A stretch of DNA of 64,000 bases from Gramella sp. AN32 (GTDB lineage Bacteria; Bacteroidota; Bacteroidia; Flavobacteriales; Flavobacteriaceae). The stretch lies in NCBI RefSeq assembly GCF_023718305.1, contig NZ_QEYO01000011.1, positions 62,001 to 126,000 on the forward strand, written 5' to 3'. The translations under genes were made by a program, and so were the position numbers. Below, piece after piece: positions 59,501 through 64,000 of this stretch. The notes under the pieces were generated by a model. That model saw only the letters and a list, made by a program, of their open reading frames with translations, searched no databases and had not been told where the DNA came from. The number at the start of each line of letters is the position of its first letter. Position 1 is the first letter of the stretch.

Positions 59501-61601
59501 CCATTGCCATCACAGTACGCCATCCCGATAGACCTTGATTTCCATGGCGCACAGGATCACCCTGATATGATTTCCAATAGAAAGTTGCATTGTTCCTAAC
59601 ATCTTCAGGTACAGTTGTATTGGAATATCCAGGATATACCAACATATCTTTAAATGCCTGAATGTCATTGGAAGACCACCCGGGATAAGTGCTTTTAATA
59701 ATTTCTGCAGCTTCAATCATAATATAAGCAACACCCCCACTCAAAGATTCAGTTCCGCCACTGGTTACTGAAGTAAGATTTGACCATGCTTTAAAGATTT
59801 CGACAGCTTTATCGGCATGCCTGGTATCTCCCGTAATATACCATCTAATGGCATTATAATATGCCGCTCTAATGTCACTATTCCACGCGCCGTAATTGAC
59901 TCCGGAATCTCTTCCCAGTTCGGTAAAACTTTCATTTCCCCTCACCTCATAATTATAACTGGATTTAGAGTCTGCAACCATGTTTTGATATGAAGTGTAC
60001 CAAGGATCAATTTCTGCTTCTACCATATATTTCATTCTATCCAGATCTGATTTTTTATGGGATATACCCGGATGTACAAATTGCGCCTGGGCAGATGAAG
60101 AAGCACCAGGGAAAGCATAGGTTGCCGGATCATTTTGGTAGTTGGTTGAGGTATCGTCGGTTACTTTAAGCCAATACCAATATTCAGTTCCGTTCTCTAC
60201 TGAATTATCTGTATAGGTGGATCCGTTTAAATAATTTGCGACTAATTTACGCCCACTCGCATTATCATCGGTATCTCTAAAAAGGCCTACAACCTCCGCA
60301 TTAATATTCTCAATATCCCAGTTTAAGGTAACAAATCCGTCCCCCGATGTAGCGTTCAGCGTTACACTAGGATCTCCACCAGACAATGTAGCACTTGCTG
60401 CATTAGAATTGGTAGTTTGGGAAGAAGCATCGGTTACCTTCACCCAATACCAATACGGCGTTCCTGCTACAGCTGTATTATCTGTAAACGAAGTTCCGTT
60501 TACTCTACTGGCTATTAAAGCACGGCCACTTGCATTAGAATCTGTATCCCTAAAAATATCCTGCCGTGTTACCGTTATATTTTCAAATACCCAACTAAGT
60601 TTTACTCCCTCTGTTTCTGGATCAGCATTCAGCAAAACCCTTGTTAAGCCTTTTGCATATTCACAATCTATGCTAGCATCTGTGATGTTTCCAGATTGTG
60701 TAACTGTACCTGGCAAGCTATAATCGGTACTATTAGCATACGAGTTGTTATCTGCAACAATTCCTGTTACCCCGTTTACTCCCCGAATCCCTTCCAAGGT
60801 ATTATTGGAAACACAATTCCGTCTAATATCTATATTAGTTGTTGGTACCCCTTCAGAATTAGCCAGAATACCAACGTTTCCATTGTTTTCAACAATACAA
60901 TCATATACTAAATATCCTTCGGTATTGGCTGCCCTAACACCTCTAAAATAATTACCGGACATTTCACAATTGTAAATTTTAATATCCTCACTATAGGAGA
61001 TATTGACGCCATTAGCAGAAATTGAATTCAAAAATTGGCTATCCCTTACTTCAGCACCATAAACTCTTCGCAAATACATATTATGGGCATAACCTTCTTT
61101 ACCTACAGTTCCATTTTCCTCAAATAAACAATCTTTAACTAAAAGATTTTTCGCGCCCTTAACATGAACGCCCCAACCTGTTTTAGAGCAGTGTACATTT
61201 AGAATTTTGATGTTTTCATTATCTACGCCTAAAGAAGCTATTTCGATTCCACCTCCATTTAAAGCATTTGTTCCTTCTATGGCAAGATTTTGAATGGTGA
61301 GGTTTACCAGCCCTTCGGCATCGGCAATAATCATCTTCATATTTACCGTAGTTTTAAGTAAACTCGCCCAATTACCCTCACCTTGAAGGGTTACATTGCT
61401 TTTCATTCTAACCGGTGTAGTAATATTATGTGTTCCAGCAGCAAGTGTAACAGTACCTCCCCCACTAGCAGCAACGTTATCTATGGCCGCTTGAATATCA
61501 TCTCCCGGCAAGACTGTTTCATCAGATGCCCTCAACATATTAGGCATAGAAATAAATACAATAATCATTATTGCAAATTTCAAAACGTAGTTGTTTTTCA
61601 T
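56535..61601 (-). CDS. Giant T9SS-secreted protein: beta-helix, FN3-like repeats, alginate-lyase-like domain, binding modules
   Basis: A 1688-residue protein with leader ending LRAS. In order (approximate residues): right-handed beta-helix with IQAAIDNVAASGGGTVTL start (30-320); two similar FN3-like repeats, each with the run FRDTD.NASGR (325-500); an (alpha/alpha) toroid of the alginate-lyase superfamily (505-925; HPGISHKKSDLDRM, NNATFYW, GNQGLSGW, YGYNEVM), closest in type to PL5/PL38; a CBM6-like module (IEAENFDY); a PA14-like module (TPVSGINYRYYEGNW); an F5/8C-like module; two SprB/PKD-like repeats; and a T9SS sorting domain (PNPTNGPVELKI to VKIIKN). Start is the ATG at 61601; the longer frame uses TTG. 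It likely cuts a uronate-rich polymer outside the cell. Confidence 0.85.
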   Translation of the reverse strand: MKNNYVLKFAIMIIVFISMPNMLRASDETVLPGDDIQAAIDNVAASGGGTVTLAAGTHNITTPVRMKSNVTLQGEGNWASLLKTTVNMKMIIADAEGLVNLTIQNLAIEGTNALNGGGIEIASLGVDNENIKILNVHCSKTGWGVHVKGAKNLLVKDCLFEENGTVGKEGYAHNMYLRRVYGAEVRDSQFLNSISANGVNISYSEDIKIYNCEMSGNYFRGVRAANTEGYLVYDCIVENNGNVGILANSEGVPTTNIDIRRNCVSNNTLEGIRGVNGVTGIVADNNSYANSTDYSLPGTVTQSGNITDASIDCEYAKGLTRVLLNADPETEGVKLSWVFENITVTRQDIFRDTDSNASGRALIASRVNGTSFTDNTAVAGTPYWYWVKVTDASSQTTNSNAASATLSGGDPSVTLNATSGDGFVTLNWDIENINAEVVGLFRDTDDNASGRKLVANYLNGSTYTDNSVENGTEYWYWLKVTDDTSTNYQNDPATYAFPGASSSAQAQFVHPGISHKKSDLDRMKYMVEAEIDPWYTSYQNMVADSKSSYNYEVRGNESFTELGRDSGVNYGAWNSDIRAAYYNAIRWYITGDTRHADKAVEIFKAWSNLTSVTSGGTESLSGGVAYIMIEAAEIIKSTYPGWSSNDIQAFKDMLVYPGYSNTTVPEDVRNNATFYWKSYQGDPVRHGNQGLSGWRTVMAMGIFLDNEIMYDRALRYIKGQPHRPDDLPYPPGPNTSTTLKSSGEHADTYNISRGSSIEDYGYNEVMTNYIYENGQSQESSRDQDHVLFGLGLLSSMAEMAWNQGEDLYSHEDSRLLEGLEFSLRYNVSYQASYPDQTSPWEPTNFIQGFDRTGRWYSKSMSPEGRGDFTKNRPSWEMSTAHYIGRGIKSENDAKWTQRARDKSIEIDGYEKAGWTNDAIGWGGLTFRRPEGCYGDPISGFSSGFPNYNMNILSGTIEAENFDYSPVSGESRIYKDNSSGNSGGVYRADENVDISKHAEGGYILENIEAGEWITYTVYVPVDGTYDISLRYAAANANGKIKFNFGGTDVTEELAIPYGGSNSTGISNWKDFTVASDINLTQGVQPMKIMFSGESESFNLDNFTISLTGIACQTASSYDTPVSGINYRYYEGNWDQLPEFQFLTPVKTGVASAVDLSEAERTDNFGFVFEGYIKVPTNGDYTFYTTSDDGSSLSIDDIEIVDNNGVHSAQEASGNICLDAGFHKIKVAYFQATDSHSLGVQYEGPGISKTTLSNLYASPVNLALNGIATQSSTAYNGPPELAIDGNIDGNYGNGSVTHTENGTTGSNTLKWWQVDLGADKNITEIRIFNRSQPYSNRLKNIVVYVYDSKGVERFKKVYTDGYYPNPSEIIYTDGVVGKIVRIEKTSDYGMTLAEVEVYGGALPELEAQISAGSEIICNGSETDLAAKVEGGVVPYTYLWSNGETTETITGLGAGTYSVEVQDALENTATAEIIIEEFEAIFFDLGEDQTYYQGYDDSTISLMVENITGGSGTYTYLWSTGATTRNIEVTPEETTTFTLEVTDENGCTVSDNVTVNVQDVTCGKSSGDKKIEICFNGNSLCVARTAIPIFLNKGASLGNCDVEKPVVIQELEALPNPTNGPVELKIVSARKEKVSIEVYNLSGIMVIHNQIQLLKGENLHHLNLGHEINGIFIVLVKGSGFVTDAVKIIKN

Positions 61602-62123
61602 GAAATAATTGGTTTTGGTTATATAGTACCTCAAACTCTTTGAGTTGATTTTAGCTTTTTCTGGTTAATTTTTCGAGGGTCAAAGTTATTTACACCTAAC
61701 AGTTAATATATTGCCGTTGTATTCAGCAATTGATAGGAAAATACCCAAAGGTTAATGCCTTTGAAAAAATTTCATTTCGTGATATAATATTATTATATAT
61801 ATAGGGGAAGATTTATAAATCATAGTGCTTTTATTATAATTTAAAAGCCTTTTTCTTATAAACTACTTCTTTCAGGCTTCTGACTGTGAAAAATAAAAGA
61901 ATTAAGCCCATGCTGATCGAGAGGCCTTGGGTAGAATTTTGAATCGGCCAATGTTGTTGCTCAGCTTGGAAATAAAGAATTTCTTAAAACCAACTCTTCT
62001 TGAGGCAGAACCATACAGGTATTTTACCGGTTCCATCTCGACTTCTTCGGGACCGGAATTTTTATATTTAATTTGTCTTTCCTATAAATAATAAGCGGAA
62101 CCTATGCCAACATTTAATAGTTT
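61602..62123 (-). other. Intergenic region with promoter and possible gene remnant
   Basis: No intact gene in these 522 bp. The near end has a promoter-like element at 61681-61688. On the minus strand, two overlapping start-less frames, 61902-62081 (reads ..VKYLYGSASRRVGFKK..) and 61834-61986 (a hydrophobic stretch SISMGLILLFFTV then KEVVYKKKAFKL), could be pieces of a decayed membrane protein gene, but no family is recognised. Confidence 0.35.
61681..61688 (-). promoter_or_regulatory. Candidate -7 promoter element for the 1688-residue lyase gene
   Basis: On the minus strand the sequence reads TAACTTTG, an exact match to the Bacteroidetes -7 consensus TAnnTTTG, 80 bp upstream of the ATG at 61601. 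No clear -33 TTG was seen at the usual spacing. A promoter here would start the long minus-strand degradative series. Confidence 0.4.
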
Positions 62124-62858
62124 TCAATTGTGGTTATATTGCTCATCGAGCAAACCGGAAAGAACGGCCGGGTAACTCTTACCGTTGGCGGTTCCACCTT
62201 TTTTTACTCCTGTCCCATAGGTTATGGAGTCGCCAAAACAGACAATTTTCATTTCCTTATGGACCAATTGGTTTACTTTAAGAAAATCGAAGACTTTTTT
62301 TGCAATAAACCCATAACCCAAACTCGTTGGGTGCACTCCATCAGGCACCCCGTTATTTTTTTCATTCCTAAAGTACAGGTACTCATTATGTCGGGGAAGA
62401 TTTTTATCCCTGAATATTTGAAAAAGGTCAAGAAATTCAACTTCCTCATTTTGGGCAAGCCTGGACACAATTCTTCTTGCTTTTTCCAGTTTTTCAACAG
62501 GAAGTTCTTGAAACGCATTCCTATTGTGTCTTTGGAGCAGATAGGTAGTATCAACCGGAGGGGGAGCCATCAAAAGCACCTTACTTTTCCTTTCCTTAAT
62601 TCTGTTTACAATCTTAGTCAAATTACTTTCATATAATTCGTAAGAAATCATCTTGTTGGAATTAAGCATGTCATTAGTAACTACCATCACAATTACTAAA
62701 TCAGGGTGATGTTCTAATACGTCAACATCCAGCCTCTTAGAAGATCCTTACTGGCCGCTAACCCCGGCATTTATAACCTGTGCGGCCGATGCCTGTACTA
62801 CCATGAGTAATACCACAAATACTATTTTTCCTATCAGAGTAGGCAAACTATTCCACAT
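62124..62858 (-). pseudogene. Circularly permuted SGNH/GDSL hydrolase gene with an in-frame stop
   Basis: Starting at the ATG at 62858 (overlapping the FAD-oxidoreductase end by 11 bp), the frame gives a leader ending ASAAQ and then block II (VINAGVSG). A TAA at 62748-62750 interrupts it; the same frame then continues through KRLDVDVLEHHPDLVIVM, block III (VTNDM), block V (DGVHPTSLGY, D173 and H176), and ends with block I (CFGDSITYG, serine 211) and a normal stop. Block I is therefore at the C-terminus, a circular permutation of the SGNH order. Around the stop, restoring three bases would give SGNSKDLLKRLD, the expected block II continuation. Block III has V where G is usual, a second sign of decay or error. 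Confidence 0.75.
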
Positions 62859-64000
62859 TATACTCCAGAATCTGTCCGTTTTTAATTAGTTCCATGCTCA
62901 ATTCTTTATAGGGCACTCCGTGAATATCATTGTCTGTTTCCAAAGCCAAACCTGCCAATGTCCCTGCACTTTGGCCCAAAATCATAAATACAGGCTCCAT
63001 CCTAATAGAACCAAAAGCAATATGTGAACTTGAAACAGCTACAGGAACTATAAGATTGCTACATTCCTCTCTTTTAGGCAAAATGGAACTAAGATGTATC
63101 TGATAAGGTTGTTCAGGCTCCACACCTAGATCCCCTTCGTTCTGCACATATCCCTCTTTGGTGATGTACCTTTGCACATTATGGGAGTCCATGGTATACG
63201 ATCCCATTCCTATAGGTTGGTCCACTTTATTACGTCCCATGATCTCGTTCTCGGTCATTACAAATTCACCGATCATACGCCGGGCTTCCCGCACATAAAT
63301 TTGGTAGGGCCAATGATCATTATCACCGAACTCATCTTTGGCAAGTCCCCAGGAATTTATTTTTTTCCTGATATCTGCCGGTACACGTTCATCGGTACGC
63401 CAGAAATACAGCATTCCCTGGTGGTAGTTTTTATGTTCCTCCAAAATCTCTTTTCTTCTTTCGTAAGACGCTTCAGGATAATCGTAGTTCATACCTATAT
63501 TATCAGAGCTGAAAGGGCCTGCATTGTTAACATCCCTTTTATTATTGGGTATCTTACCCCCACCGAACATCCCTCGCCAGCCACTTTCGAAGACCCTTGC
63601 CAGAAGTTCATACTGCCAGGGATCATAGCTCTCAGGTTTTCGGAAAGGTACCACATTGCCCTCTGCGTTGGTCGCGCATAATCTGTAATTGTAAGCCTGA
63701 ACACGATGGTCTCCTTCCCCCTGTTCTCCAGGATCCTCTGTGGAGATACGGGGCAATACCCCACTGGTGGAGTCGCCGGCGATTACATAAGGGCTTATCT
63801 TTCTGTCCCCAAAATTATGTCCATGGTGAAAAACTTCTTTTTGTACACCATTCCACTGTTCGTTATACTTGCTATTGGCTTCGCGACCTACATGATAGCC
63901 AATACCTGCAGCAGCCATAAGGTCTCCCTCATAAGTGGCGTCGATAAAGATTTTACCCGTATATGTTTGGCCATCCAACATGGTGATCGAAACTATTTTA
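62848..64000 (-). CDS. FAD-dependent oxidoreductase, C-terminal part (runs off the window)
   Basis: At least 383 residues; the frame is open to the right edge, so the N-terminal dinucleotide-binding GxGxxG part is outside. The visible sequence has the FAD_oxidored (PF12831) landmarks: MLDGQTYTGKIFIDATYEGDLMAAAGIGYHVGRE, ISPYVIAGDSTSGVLP, YQIYVREARRMIGEF, MGSYTMDSHNVQR, and the C-terminal FAD contact EPVFMILGQSAGTLAGLAL. This family is frequent in Bacteroidota polysaccharide loci, often exported, with no well-defined substrate; oxidation of a sugar or sugar acid is plausible. The internal ATG at 63981 is not the true start. The permuted SGNH gene overlaps its stop. Confidence 0.9.
   Translation of the reverse strand, partial: KIVSITMLDGQTYTGKIFIDATYEGDLMAAAGIGYHVGREANSKYNEQWNGVQKEVFHHGHNFGDRKISPYVIAGDSTSGVLPRISTEDPGEQGEGDHRVQAYNYRLCATNAEGNVVPFRKPESYDPWQYELLARVFESGWRGMFGGGKIPNNKRDVNNAGPFSSDNIGMNYDYPEASYERRKEILEEHKNYHQGMLYFWRTDERVPADIRKKINSWGLAKDEFGDNDHWPYQIYVREARRMIGEFVMTENEIMGRNKVDQPIGMGSYTMDSHNVQRYITKEGYVQNEGDLGVEPEQPYQIHLSSILPKREECSNLIVPVAVSSSHIAFGSIRMEPVFMILGQSAGTLAGLALETDNDIHGVPYKELSMELIKNGQILEYNVE

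Noticed and set aside
62029..62060. Inverted repeat CCGGT/ACCGG with a plus-strand T-run as a terminator
   Set aside because: The stem is only 5 bp with a 20-base loop and no plus-strand gene lies upstream.
62130..62636. 168-codon plus-strand open frame
   Set aside because: It is the antisense shadow of the SGNH coding sequence, whose motifs on the minus strand are clear.
63172..63681. 169-codon plus-strand open frame
   Set aside because: It lies opposite conserved FAD-oxidoreductase sequence and shows no domain.
1..64000. Mobile elements, integrases, CRISPR arrays, phage genes, tRNA and rRNA
   Set aside because: None could be recognised on either strand; the pseudogenes are better explained by small indels or deletion than by an inserted element.

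Overview
The window looks like chromosomal DNA of a marine flavobacterium (Bacteroidota, Flavobacteriaceae-like). The evidence is AT-rich DNA, three SusC/SusD pairs, sulfatases, two type IX secretion (T9SS) C-terminal sorting domains, many short-lipobox lipoproteins, and little Shine-Dalgarno signal. No rRNA, tRNA, CRISPR array, transposase or phage gene was seen. Almost everything serves capture, cutting and catabolism of a complex, probably fucose-containing, sulfated and acylated algal polysaccharide.

Layout. (1) 1-5028, minus: a SusC/SusD pair and the start of a lipoprotein gene cut by the window edge. (2) 5288-9262, plus, divergent from that pair: a two-domain DUF1080 (3-keto-disaccharide hydrolase family) lipoprotein and two Tat-exported Gfo/Idh/MocA oxidoreductases, a set consistent with oxidise-then-cleave glycoside breakdown in the periplasm. 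A pair of 27-bp inverted sites sits in the divergent promoter region. (3) 9796-18273, plus: an AraC-type regulator and eight genes forming a complete non-phosphorylative L-fucose route: transporter, mutarotase, fucose dehydrogenase, fuconolactonase, fuconate dehydratase, 2-keto-3-deoxyfuconate dehydrogenase, 2,4-diketo-3-deoxyfuconate hydrolase, and an FMN L-lactate dehydrogenase that recycles the lactate to pyruvate. (4) 18333-37490, minus: a DUF4861 protein, two paralogous SusC/SusD pairs with a shared ~165-bp upstream region, and between them an S1 sulfatase and a T9SS-secreted beta-helix protein. (5) 38205-64000, minus: a long degradative series with an alpha/beta-hydrolase-SGNH fusion, a truncated GH95 fucosidase, another esterase, a frameshifted DUF4369-thioredoxin gene, a heparinase II/III-type lyase, a sulfatase, a nucleoside-hydrolase-like secreted protein, GH3, DUF6250, GH39, GH30, a sialate-O-acetylesterase-like esterase, a 1688-residue multidomain lyase with a T9SS tail, a broken circularly permuted SGNH gene, and an FAD-dependent oxidoreductase running off the edge.

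How it may work together (inference): esterases and sulfatases strip acetyl and sulfate groups; the lyases and beta-helix proteins cut a uronic-acid-containing backbone at the surface or outside the cell; SusC/SusD pairs import oligomers; GH3, GH30, GH39 and the keto-hydrolase module finish them in the periplasm; released L-fucose enters by the FucP-like permease and becomes two pyruvate. The truncated GH95 means fucose release must rely on another fucosidase or on the keto-route. Signs of decay (GH95, DUF4369-thioredoxin, permuted SGNH) cluster in the right-hand half.
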